In this document: positions 24,929-32,146 of the stretch, piece by piece
How positions within the stretch are numbered: the stretch's first letter is position 1
Layout: each line of letters begins with the position of its first letter
Assembly: GCA_019116865.1 (NCBI GenBank)
Contig: DXAW01000079.1
Span: 1 to 32,146, forward strand
Length of the DNA stretch: 32,146 nucleotides
Direction: 5' to 3'
Origin: Candidatus Coprenecus stercoravium
GTDB taxonomy: Bacteria > Bacteroidota > Bacteroidia > Bacteroidales > UBA932
Made by a program: the position numbers and the translations under genes
The notes under the pieces: generated by a model
The model's database searches: none
What the model was told of the DNA's origin: nothing
Seen by the model: the letters and a program-made list of their open reading frames with translations, nothing else

Positions 24929-26407
24929 CTACTCCTCGTAGGAAACAGGAACTTCGGTCCCGTTAACCGGTATTGCGGTCACATTGTCCACAATAAGACC
25001 TGTGTTGACATCGGTTACCCTTGCCACGCTTGTCTGGAACGAGCCTTGGTAAGTAAGATAAGCCACAATCTCCAGATTTGCTTCGTCGATTACTGACGAG
25101 GGCAGGGCGAAGGACTTACTGAACTTATGCACGCTTTCCGCACCGAGGCTGAGTTTCTCTCCGGCAGTACCAGTGAGTGCCTGACGGGCCACGTGATTGT
25201 GTTCATAATTGTCGCCACCGCCGCTACCGGCCTGATAGGCTACGATGCCGTTCTCCACCAGGAATACATTAAGGGTATAATTCCCCGCATCCTTAGAATA
25301 TATGTCGAGATTGACATCGACTTTTCCTCCGGACACTGATGCCGAACCGGCAATCGCAGTATTGGACGGCAGGGACGACACAGCCTCACGGGCTACCAGG
25401 ACTATCGCCGTAGCAGTATTGATCTGTCCTCCGGCATTGCCTATCTTGCCATAATAATTAATAGCTCCGTCAGGATAAGAAGGGACACTGAACAGCGACA
25501 CAAAATAATTCACGTCCGGGAACTGAAATCCGTTGGACGCTCCCTGCTCATTATACAGAGACATTGCCACTATATGCTCAGGATCGTCTTCCAGCGCATA
25601 GTCGATAGCGGTGGACATCGCCGGACAGTTGGGGCACCATGTTCCGGTGAACTTCATCACCAGAGAGCGCCTGAGAAAGTCCTTGGAAAAATCCACGTCG
25701 CCGGAAACGGGCGGCTGAGGATCAGGATCAGGGTCCGGATCAGGCTCAGGCAGAGCCTCACCGGCAGCGACCTGCTCTACCCTAATAGTCACCTTTACAT
25801 CATCTCCGCCGGCAAGAGTAATATGCGCACTGCGTCTCCCGCCTTCATTTTCCTCCACGACAAATGTCAATGAAGCTGTCCTGTACTTGGATACAGTACG
25901 GCCGTCCTCGAGGGTCTCAGGCTCGCCATAGAGGATGTCGTCATCTACTGTAAGCCATTCGGCATCCGACTCGGCAGTCACGTCAAGATTGGTGCCGAAC
26001 GAGACTGTGACTGTGTCCCCCTCAGCCGCCACATATTTAAGCGTATCTGCCTCTATGGCCGGAGCACCTTCCTGAACCACATAATAAGTGGTCTCAGTCA
26101 CGCCGTCATTGGTCTTGAAAGCAGCCGTCCTTTCCCTGGCCTCGGTATTGGCAGCCGTAGCCGTCACTGTGAGAACAGCCGGTCCGGCCTCACCGGAAGC
26201 CGGACTGACTGTAAACCAATTGTACTCCGCAGAGACCTTCCAGGGTCCTTCAAACTCGGCATTTATCTCAGATGAAGCATCCTGACCGCTGGCGAGCACC
26301 ACTGTCGTACCCTCCGCCGGCTTCACCACGGGAGTATTCTCCTCGCAGGCCACAGAGGCTGACAGCATCAGGGCCAGAAATGGTATTAATCGTACAATGT
26401 TTTTCAT
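24929..26407 (-). CDS. BACON-domain Omp28-type lipoprotein with CPNC thioredoxin-like domain (second copy)
   Basis: A 492-residue exported protein. The N terminus (1-20) is a signal peptide; Cys21 followed by EEN fits a lipoprotein whose acidic residues after the Cys act as a Bacteroidota surface-export signal. Two BACON-like beta domains (about 35-115 and 120-213) are followed by a PDPDPDPDP linker (222-230) and an Omp28-related domain (about 238-490). That domain opens like a thioredoxin fold: RRSLVMKFTGTWCPNCPAM, with C258 and C261. The pair suggests redox activity or a structural disulfide. It is about as long as, and collinear with, the gene at 28512-29948, so the two are duplicates. It is the last gene of the unit, 19 bases after the barrel gene. 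Confidence 0.82.
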   Translation of the reverse strand: MKNIVRLIPFLALMLSASVACEENTPVVKPAEGTTVVLASGQDASSEINAEFEGPWKVSAEYNWFTVSPASGEAGPAVLTVTATAANTEARERTAAFKTNDGVTETTYYVVQEGAPAIEADTLKYVAAEGDTVTVSFGTNLDVTAESDAEWLTVDDDILYGEPETLEDGRTVSKYRTASLTFVVEENEGGRRSAHITLAGGDDVKVTIRVEQVAAGEALPEPDPDPDPDPQPPVSGDVDFSKDFLRRSLVMKFTGTWCPNCPAMSTAIDYALEDDPEHIVAMSLYNEQGASNGFQFPDVNYFVSLFSVPSYPDGAINYYGKIGNAGGQINTATAIVLVAREAVSSLPSNTAIAGSASVSGGKVDVNLDIYSKDAGNYTLNVFLVENGIVAYQAGSGGGDNYEHNHVARQALTGTAGEKLSLGAESVHKFSKSFALPSSVIDEANLEIVAYLTYQGSFQTSVARVTDVNTGLIVDNVTAIPVNGTEVPVSYEE

Positions 26408-26426
26408 ATCGGTCAGAATTAATCCG

Positions 26427-28004
26427 TTACAGAGATACTACGAGAGACAGGTTGACACCCGTATAGGCAGGAGTATAGCGGCACACTCCGCCGGAGCACT
26501 GATAACCGTCCTTGAAACGGCCGAAGTTAAGAGCCGCGCGTACTCTCGAATAGGAGTAGCTGACACTACCGTTGACATAGTGAATCTTGGTGTCACCGTA
26601 GTTCCACATATCCTGTACGGATACACTCCAACGGGGAGCGAAGCTGTATTCGAGCAGAGCGGCTGCCCAGCTCTTGGAATCGTCCTTGCTGTACATATGC
26701 TGGAGCTCAAGTCTCAGAGAGTTCTTACGGTCAATCTTATAGGTCATGTCGGCCACCACAGTGTGGGAGCGGATGAACTCATTGACATCGCCGACTCCGT
26801 GATTGTAGGTCTGCCAGCTGTAGAAGAGTATCATCTTGAAGTCGCTGCCGAACCAACGCTCGATATCCACAGTCAGGTCTCTGTAGAGAAGTCTGTAGGT
26901 ATCCATCCATCCTCCGGTCATCATATCCTGGGGATGTCCGTAGTAGTTGGAGTAGTTGGCGTGAATCTTCATACCCTTTCTTCCACCGAGAGCGGTACCC
27001 CTGCGGAAGTTGTAATACAGGTCGGCCTGACCTCCTATCTCATCTGACTGAGAGGTATAGGGATTCAGAGTCGCCAGTGAATAGGTGTGCTGCTGAGTAA
27101 GGGCGGGCACATAGTTGATATAGGTGGTAAGACCGTTTATATCACGGGATGCCTGCAGGAAGGGATTGTGCAGCTTACGGAAAGACACCAGAGCGCCGAA
27201 TCCGTGGCCGGTATAACCGAAGTCCACCTGTATGGCCTCGGTCCTGGTCGAATCATAAGCGTTGGCCAGCTCGGGATTAGCCCTGCGGCTCATATACTCT
27301 CCGCTGAGACGGAAACCGGCATAGCCGAGAGCCATCCTGGCGGAATATCCGAGTGTATGGGGCTTTGCTCCCTCACCCATGCCTACCTCGAAGGCCTCGT
27401 ACTTGTCCAGTACGCTTCCCTCGACAGTCCAGTCGAAATTCTCCCACTTGGCCGCACGGGAAATGGAGAGAGACAGGTCGGCACCTGATACCATCGCTCC
27501 GTCAATATACTGGGTGACGTCCCTTGTCTGACCGTAGATGGCCTTGACTGTAAGGAAGTCTCCGAAAGTATATCCTACCTTGACACCCCTGAGGGCATTG
27601 TTGATACCGAGAGTACGGTCCTCATAGGTACGGAACAGGAGTCCGCTTCCGAACTGCTCGTACAGGCTTCCGAGACGTACGTCCCAGCCGTTGGCATTGT
27701 AACCGGCATATACGTCGGCCCTGAAGAAATTGTACTCATAACCGGGATAATAACCGTTGATGGCAGGGAGATAGCCTTCGAGCTGTCCTCCCACATAGAG
27801 GCCCTTCCAGGTATAATCCAGTTTGAGATAGTTGTTGGAGCCCATCCTTCCGTCCGGCAGGGCGGCACCGGTCTTCTCATCCTTCAGATAGTAGGTGGTG
27901 TTGGTCTCCAACCCTGCAGAAAAGTTGCCCCTGTCCTCATTCTGGGCAAAGGCAACTATCGACAGAGTCAAAAGACCTACTGACAGGGTAAATCTTTTGA
28001 ACAT
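26427..28004 (-). CDS. DUF6029-like outer-membrane beta-barrel protein
   Basis: A 525-residue protein with a signal peptide (1-20, ending AFAQ) and beta-strand alternation throughout: GNFSAGLETNTTYYL, GLYVGGQLEGYLP, FFRADVYAGYN, WDVRLGSLYEQFGSGL, VDFGYTGHGFGALVSF, NSLRLELQHMY and VNGSVSYSYSRVRAALNFG. The chain ends in the strand GVNLSLVVSL. Two Cys lie close together near the C terminus (YQCSGGVCRY). The size suggests a barrel of 18 or more strands. I associate it with the DUF6029 family from general appearance and its position beside TlpA and Omp28 genes, not from a search. It lies 6 bases after the TlpA-type gene, so is part of the same mRNA. Confidence 0.75.
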   Translation of the reverse strand: MFKRFTLSVGLLTLSIVAFAQNEDRGNFSAGLETNTTYYLKDEKTGAALPDGRMGSNNYLKLDYTWKGLYVGGQLEGYLPAINGYYPGYEYNFFRADVYAGYNANGWDVRLGSLYEQFGSGLLFRTYEDRTLGINNALRGVKVGYTFGDFLTVKAIYGQTRDVTQYIDGAMVSGADLSLSISRAAKWENFDWTVEGSVLDKYEAFEVGMGEGAKPHTLGYSARMALGYAGFRLSGEYMSRRANPELANAYDSTRTEAIQVDFGYTGHGFGALVSFRKLHNPFLQASRDINGLTTYINYVPALTQQHTYSLATLNPYTSQSDEIGGQADLYYNFRRGTALGGRKGMKIHANYSNYYGHPQDMMTGGWMDTYRLLYRDLTVDIERWFGSDFKMILFYSWQTYNHGVGDVNEFIRSHTVVADMTYKIDRKNSLRLELQHMYSKDDSKSWAAALLEYSFAPRWSVSVQDMWNYGDTKIHYVNGSVSYSYSRVRAALNFGRFKDGYQCSGGVCRYTPAYTGVNLSLVVSL

Positions 28005-28010
28005 AATCTG

Positions 28011-28499
28011 CTACTGTAATGTTAATATCTTATCGAAGTACTCCTCCTCGCTGCCGGGGGTGTAACCGATATGCTTGTCCACTACGTTGCCGTCCTTGTC
28101 GATGATGAACACCATCGGCTGGGTCTGCACGTTCATGGCGCGCTTGAGGTCACCGTTCTCGTCGAGAAGGAAGGTGAAATCAGTCCAGCCGCGTCCGTTG
28201 ACCATAGGGGCCACCTTTGCGCTGGAACGTGAATCATCAGTAGATACGGCCACTATCTTGAAGTCCGCCTCCTCACTCCAGTCCACGAATGCGTCATTCA
28301 TGGCACCGAGTTCCTGCAGGCAGGGCTTGCATGTGGTGTACCAGAAAGAGAGTATCACAGGCACTCCGTCATCGAGTATGGACTGCACATTGACTACATC
28401 TCCGTCAAGGGTCTTCACTTCCACGCTGGGAAGCGCCTTCTGTCCCCATACCATCATGGGCACAAAAAGCATTGCTGCGAGTATTGCTAAACGTCTCAT
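28011..28499 (-). CDS. periplasmic TlpA-type thioredoxin
   Basis: A 162-residue protein of the TlpA/ResA thioredoxin-like family. A signal peptide (about 1-20) is followed by a single thioredoxin domain: LSFWYTTCKPC with C57 and C60, a second strand (FKIVAVSTDD), and the cis-Pro loop TQPMVFIID at about 126-134. The CxPC form and export signal point to disulfide reduction or repair in the periplasm. It has no long N-terminal extension, unlike many Bacteroidota TlpA proteins. It starts 12 bases after an Omp28-type gene and ends 6 bases before the barrel gene. DsbD, encoded first in the unit, is the obvious electron donor. Confidence 0.88.
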   Translation of the reverse strand: MRRLAILAAMLFVPMMVWGQKALPSVEVKTLDGDVVNVQSILDDGVPVILSFWYTTCKPCLQELGAMNDAFVDWSEEADFKIVAVSTDDSRSSAKVAPMVNGRGWTDFTFLLDENGDLKRAMNVQTQPMVFIIDKDGNVVDKHIGYTPGSEEEYFDKILTLQ

Positions 28500-28511
28500 A
28501 ATGTCTGCTTG

Positions 28512-29948
28512 TTAATTTTCATACTGGAAAGGTATCGTAGCACCGTTGAGAGGAATATCCACTGCATTGTCGACTACATATCCTGTAGAGCTGTAGGTTA
28601 CGTTGGCTGCATTTCCGGCGAAAGAGCCCTGCTTGGAAATAAACACCACTACGTGGAGGTTATTCTCGTTCACAACGTCTTCAGGAACATCGAACGAACG
28701 GGTAATGGTCTGCAGACCGGCTTCCTCCAGTTCAAGGCCGTCGCCAATCGTAGCTGTCACCTGAGCCAGAGCTATATGATTGTGGATATAGTTGGAACCG
28801 CCGCTGACCTGAGCTCTCTGCACTCCGTCCTCAAGAACGAAGATGTTGAGCATATAGCTGCCGGCCTCTTTGGATGCGATGCTCAGCGTCATGTTGATCT
28901 GGTCTCCCTCGATGCTGCCGAATCCGGCGATAGCCGTGTTTGCGGGCATCTGCTCTGTAGCCTCGGTAGAAGCTGCGAGGAATGCTCTCTGCATCACTGC
29001 CGCATTGGTCATTGATGCCACATTGGCGCAGTAGTTGACACTTGACCACGGGTAAGAATGGCTCCAACCGAGAAGATTTCCGTATGAGGTAAGGTTATCG
29101 AAAAGGAAGTCGCTCATGCCACCCATAGTGCCGTAGATGTTTATGGGAACGATACGTCCGGAGGACTGCTCCACTGCATTTTCCAGAGCGGTGCTCATGT
29201 TAGGACAGTAGGTACATCCTGTCGATGTGAACTTGACTACGAGGGTACGTCTGAAGAACTCGCTGCTGAAATCTATTCCGAGATCCTCTGTCTGTGTAAT
29301 CTTCACTTCCTTGGTGACGTCACCGGCTTTGAGGGTGAGGGTAGCTGTACGCGACTCCTCGGCCTCATTGGCTGCGGCTTTGACAGACAGGGTAGCTGTC
29401 CTTAACTTGGACTCGGTCAGACCGTCTTCGAGAAGATTGGGAGCACCGTACTCGACATCTCCGTTAATTGTCAGCCACTCTGCATCGGATGATGCCGATA
29501 CACCTTCGATGTTGGTGGTGAAAGAGAGTACGAATGTCTGCTCATGACCGCCGATAGTCTTGGTCTCGGCCACATCTATACCGGGAGTTCCGGCCTGAAT
29601 AACGAAATAGCTGGTAACCAGACCTCCGTCATTAATCATAAACGAGCCGACTCTCTCGGCAAAATCAGGATTAATGGATGAAGCCTCCACAGTTATCTCG
29701 GCAGATCCTGCCACAGCGCCCGAAAGAGGCATTACTGAGAACCAGGTTTCGGTATTTATCACCTCCCATGGATTAAGGAATTCCAGAGTAAGACTGGCAG
29801 ATGCGTTAGCCTCGTTGGGAAGGCTGATGGTTGTTCCATTAACCGGATTATCCGGCCCGTTTCCATTGTTCTCCTCACAGGAAACAAGAAGTGCTGTCAT
29901 GCCCAGAACAGAGACAAGGCAGAGGAACATTTTGTTAAGTGTTTTCAT
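28512..29948 (-). CDS. BACON-domain Omp28-type lipoprotein with CTYC thioredoxin-like domain (first copy)
   Basis: A 478-residue lipoprotein: lipobox LLVSC with Cys24, then EENNGNGPD, acidic as in surface-exported lipoproteins. Two BACON-like beta domains follow (about 40-120 and 125-222; FLNPWEVINTETWFSVMPLSG is typical). The Omp28-related domain begins FFRRTLVVKFTSTGCTYCPNM, with C245 and C248 in thioredoxin position. The C-terminal part (SGGSNYIHNHIALAQ.., VVDNAVDIPL) runs parallel to the copy at 24929-26407, showing that the two arose by duplication. It lies 37 bases after dsbD and 12 bases before the TlpA-type gene. Omp28 proteins are surface proteins in Porphyromonas; the function here is not established. 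Confidence 0.83.
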   Translation of the reverse strand: MKTLNKMFLCLVSVLGMTALLVSCEENNGNGPDNPVNGTTISLPNEANASASLTLEFLNPWEVINTETWFSVMPLSGAVAGSAEITVEASSINPDFAERVGSFMINDGGLVTSYFVIQAGTPGIDVAETKTIGGHEQTFVLSFTTNIEGVSASSDAEWLTINGDVEYGAPNLLEDGLTESKLRTATLSVKAAANEAEESRTATLTLKAGDVTKEVKITQTEDLGIDFSSEFFRRTLVVKFTSTGCTYCPNMSTALENAVEQSSGRIVPINIYGTMGGMSDFLFDNLTSYGNLLGWSHSYPWSSVNYCANVASMTNAAVMQRAFLAASTEATEQMPANTAIAGFGSIEGDQINMTLSIASKEAGSYMLNIFVLEDGVQRAQVSGGSNYIHNHIALAQVTATIGDGLELEEAGLQTITRSFDVPEDVVNENNLHVVVFISKQGSFAGNAANVTYSSTGYVVDNAVDIPLNGATIPFQYEN

Positions 29949-29985
29949 GATTATTATTGGTACTATTAAGTGTTATTATTATCCG

Positions 29986-31965
29986 TTATTTATTGTAGGC
30001 CTCAAGTCCGCCCTCAAGGAATCTGACGAAATCATCCACATCCAGATTGTAGCTTCTAGGAGCCGCAAGCATCTCTCCGCCGTGTCCTTCAAGCACGTAG
30101 CAGGGCTGGGCGTTAACTCCGTAGTTGGTGTATGCAATGTGGGAATTAATCTTTCCTATGGTCTTGAGAGTCCTGTTTCCATCGGTAATCCAGTCACTCT
30201 GATCTGCCTGCTTCTTGTCATCGCAATACAGCGCCACTATCACATAGTCGTTGCGGAGTATCTCCAGCACACGGGGATCGGACCATACTCTGGCCTCCAT
30301 CTCGCGGCAGTTGACACATCCGTGACCGGTGAAGTCAATGAAGAGCGGCTTGCCCACTTTCTCCGAATAAGCCCTGGCCTCATTAAGCTCGAAGAATCCC
30401 TGCAGGCCGTGAGGCAGGTGGAGAAAATCGCTGTACTTAGGCGCACCGGCCTGAAAGTCGGTATCATCATCCTGTGCCCCGTCCGTCTTAATTATCTGCA
30501 CCACAGACGCCTCGGAGCCAAGAACGAAGTCCTGGGTCGTAAGAGGAGGCAGATAGCCGGAGAGAGCTTTCAGGGGAGCGCCCCACATACCGGGAATCAT
30601 GTACACCACAAAGGCGAACACTGCGATTACAAGGGTAAGACGGCCTACGCCTATATGCTTGACGTCATCATCATGTGCGAACTTGATCTTGCCGAGCAGA
30701 TAGAAGCCCAGAAGGGTGAACACCACAATCCAGATGGCCAGGTAAACCTCCCTGTCCAGAATGCCCCAGTGATAAGTCTGGTCGGCCACTGAAAGGAATT
30801 TGAAACCGAGAGCGACCTCAATGAAGGCGATCACCACCTTCACCGTATTGAGCCAGCCGCCGCTCTTGGGCAGCTTCTTCAGCATCGAAGGGAAGAGAGC
30901 GAATATGGTGAACGGAAGGGCAAAAGCGATTGAGAACGCCAGCATGGTGATGATGGGAGTCCAGAACTCGCCCTGTGTGGACTTAATCAGCACTGAGCCT
31001 ACGATAGGACCGGTGCATGAGAAGGACACCAGCACAAGGGTCAGGGCCAGGAAGAATATACCGCCGAAGCCTTTGGTATCCGCCTTCGAGTCCGACTTGT
31101 TGACCAGCTTGGAGGGCATGGTAATCTCGAACGCTCCGAAGAATGAAGCCGCGAATATCATAAAGACTATGAAGAATATGATATTGGGCAGCCAGTGTGT
31201 AGCCAGCCAGTTGAAGATGTCGGCAGTGACTGCGTCTCCTCCCACAATTCTGGTCACGACTATGATAATCGCTATAGGAAGAGTGTAGAGAGCCACGATG
31301 AATATACCGTACATGGCTGCTCTGAGACGGCCTTTGGCTGCTCCTCCCTCTCCCTTGAGGAAGTAGGAGACTGTCATAGGCACCATCGGGAACACGCAGG
31401 GTGTCAGCAGCGCCGCAAAGCCCCACAGGATAGCCTCGATAATCAGGCCCCATATGCTTTTTCCGGCAGACACCGCATCCTCGGCCGCAGTGATGACCGC
31501 AGAGTCGTCAGGAATACCCACAGAGAACTCCTGGTCGGCCAGAGGCAGACAGTTGGTGTCATCACAGGCCATCCATTCCACAAAGATGTCGACCTGAGCG
31601 TTTTTCTTCTTCAGACGGATATCCTGATAGAATGTGACAGTATCCTCAAAATACCCGATTTCCATCATGTAGATGTCATCATAATATTTATGAGGGGTAG
31701 CGGAGATATTCATGTCTCCGACTTTCTCCGCCCGGCGGTCATCCGCAATGGTGAACTCAACGATAGTGGCGTTGGGTCCGAACTCGGTTCTGACCGTGTC
31801 GTAGATATGCCATGTGGGATCCACGACAGCCGTCACGGATACTCTGTAAAGATCGTCCTCTATCTGCTCCAAAGACGTGCTCCAATGTGCATGCTGCTCC
31901 TGAGCGGATGCACTGAAAAGCGCTGTCAGGGCAAACAGGACTGATAAAAACAAACCTTTCTTCAT
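29986..31965 (-). CDS. dsbD: thiol:disulfide interchange protein DsbD family
   Basis: A 659-residue membrane protein that carries electrons from cytoplasmic thioredoxin to periplasmic partners. A signal peptide (1-21, ending SASA) leads to the N-terminal DsbD domain with C134 and C139 (ACDDTNC). Eight or so membrane helices (about 171-460) include C190 in LLTPCVFP and C317 in FSCTGPIVGS. The C-terminal thioredoxin domain has C550 and C553 (GHGCVNCREME). All six redox cysteines are present. The start is taken at MKKGLFL (31965); a TTG six codons earlier lies too close to the promoter. It heads the five-gene redox unit, making it the probable electron source for the TlpA and Omp28 proteins. Confidence 0.93.
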   Translation of the reverse strand: MKKGLFLSVLFALTALFSASAQEQHAHWSTSLEQIEDDLYRVSVTAVVDPTWHIYDTVRTEFGPNATIVEFTIADDRRAEKVGDMNISATPHKYYDDIYMMEIGYFEDTVTFYQDIRLKKKNAQVDIFVEWMACDDTNCLPLADQEFSVGIPDDSAVITAAEDAVSAGKSIWGLIIEAILWGFAALLTPCVFPMVPMTVSYFLKGEGGAAKGRLRAAMYGIFIVALYTLPIAIIIVVTRIVGGDAVTADIFNWLATHWLPNIIFFIVFMIFAASFFGAFEITMPSKLVNKSDSKADTKGFGGIFFLALTLVLVSFSCTGPIVGSVLIKSTQGEFWTPIITMLAFSIAFALPFTIFALFPSMLKKLPKSGGWLNTVKVVIAFIEVALGFKFLSVADQTYHWGILDREVYLAIWIVVFTLLGFYLLGKIKFAHDDDVKHIGVGRLTLVIAVFAFVVYMIPGMWGAPLKALSGYLPPLTTQDFVLGSEASVVQIIKTDGAQDDDTDFQAGAPKYSDFLHLPHGLQGFFELNEARAYSEKVGKPLFIDFTGHGCVNCREMEARVWSDPRVLEILRNDYVIVALYCDDKKQADQSDWITDGNRTLKTIGKINSHIAYTNYGVNAQPCYVLEGHGGEMLAAPRSYNLDVDDFVRFLEGGLEAYNK

Positions 31966-31988
31966 ACGTGAGTAGTGTTGCAAATATG

Positions 31989-32019
31989 CAAAGTTATAAA
32001 TTGCCCTTTAATAACCAAA
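31989..32019 (-). promoter_or_regulatory. promoter of the dsbD unit
   Basis: TAACTTTG (31989-31996, minus) and TTTG (32016-32019) are separated by 19 bases, a full Bacteroidota promoter about 24 bases before the dsbD ATG. No other good promoter is visible in the unit down to 24929. Confidence 0.7.
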
Positions 32020-32020
32020 A

Positions 32021-32146
<126 letters not shown>

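Noticed and set aside
25703-25755. PDPDPDPDP-coding repeat considered as a variable-number locus
   Set aside because: It is a short linker between BACON and Omp28 domains, common in Bacteroidota lipoproteins, with too few units to call a repeat locus.
29674-30792. Plus-strand frame of 372 codons opposite dsbD and the first Omp28-type gene
   Set aside because: It crosses two real genes and their intergenic gap, and its translation shows no motif or plausible domain.

Overview
The window looks like a chromosomal segment from a gut-type Bacteroidota (Bacteroidales-like) genome. The basis is the genes (NifJ-type pyruvate:ferredoxin oxidoreductase, Omp28/BACON lipoproteins, WG-repeat secreted proteins, a DUF6029-like barrel, GH2 with a C-terminal DUF4982-like region) and the recurring promoter style of that phylum: TAnnTTTG at -7, with TTTG 19-21 bases upstream in the best cases (five clear examples, near positions 30, 7080, 14147, 19670 and 31989). 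I cannot name the genus. No phage, insertion sequence, CRISPR array or rRNA is visible.

Layout. 1-1206: leftward promoter leaving the window and a pair of single-domain chromate-transporter genes. 1269-5954: lactose/galactoside utilisation run (periplasmic GH2 beta-galactosidase, galK, galM), ending near a stem-loop. 6067-7110: AT-rich HEPN-type Abi_2 (AbiD/F-like) gene read leftward, with its own promoter and a short folded leader RNA; this is the best candidate for an unusual system (RNA-controlled abortive-infection/toxin module). 7240-10193: leftward transcription unit with a long folded leader, a small outer-membrane barrel and a secreted WG-repeat caspase. 10324-13943: LytM/M23 peptidase and CopA-type copper ATPase, closed by a strong terminator. 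14040-14114: tRNA-His. 14223-16004: OadA/PycB-type carboxyltransferase whose terminal biotinyl-like domain lacks the biotin lysine. 15992-19649: leftward four-gene unit (lipoprotein, WG-repeat protein, secreted protein of unknown function, patatin). 19746-20375: DUF308/HdeD-like membrane protein abutting a convergent tRNA-Arg(CCG). 20416-24851: fabD and nifJ, ended by a bidirectional terminator. 24929-31965: leftward five-gene unit dsbD, Omp28-type lipoprotein, TlpA-type thioredoxin, DUF6029-like barrel, second Omp28-type lipoprotein. 32021-32146: 3' end of a FabG-like dehydrogenase.

How the genes fit together. The beta-galactosidase would release galactose in the periplasm, GalM would interconvert its anomers and GalK would phosphorylate it; galT, galE and a transporter must lie elsewhere. 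FabD, NifJ and the carboxyltransferase-like enzyme are central-metabolism genes. The dsbD unit combines a membrane electron carrier, a periplasmic thioredoxin and two cell-surface lipoproteins that each carry a CxxC thioredoxin-like domain, so it reads as an envelope thiol-redox relay. All functions are inferred from sequence motifs read by eye; no database search was run.
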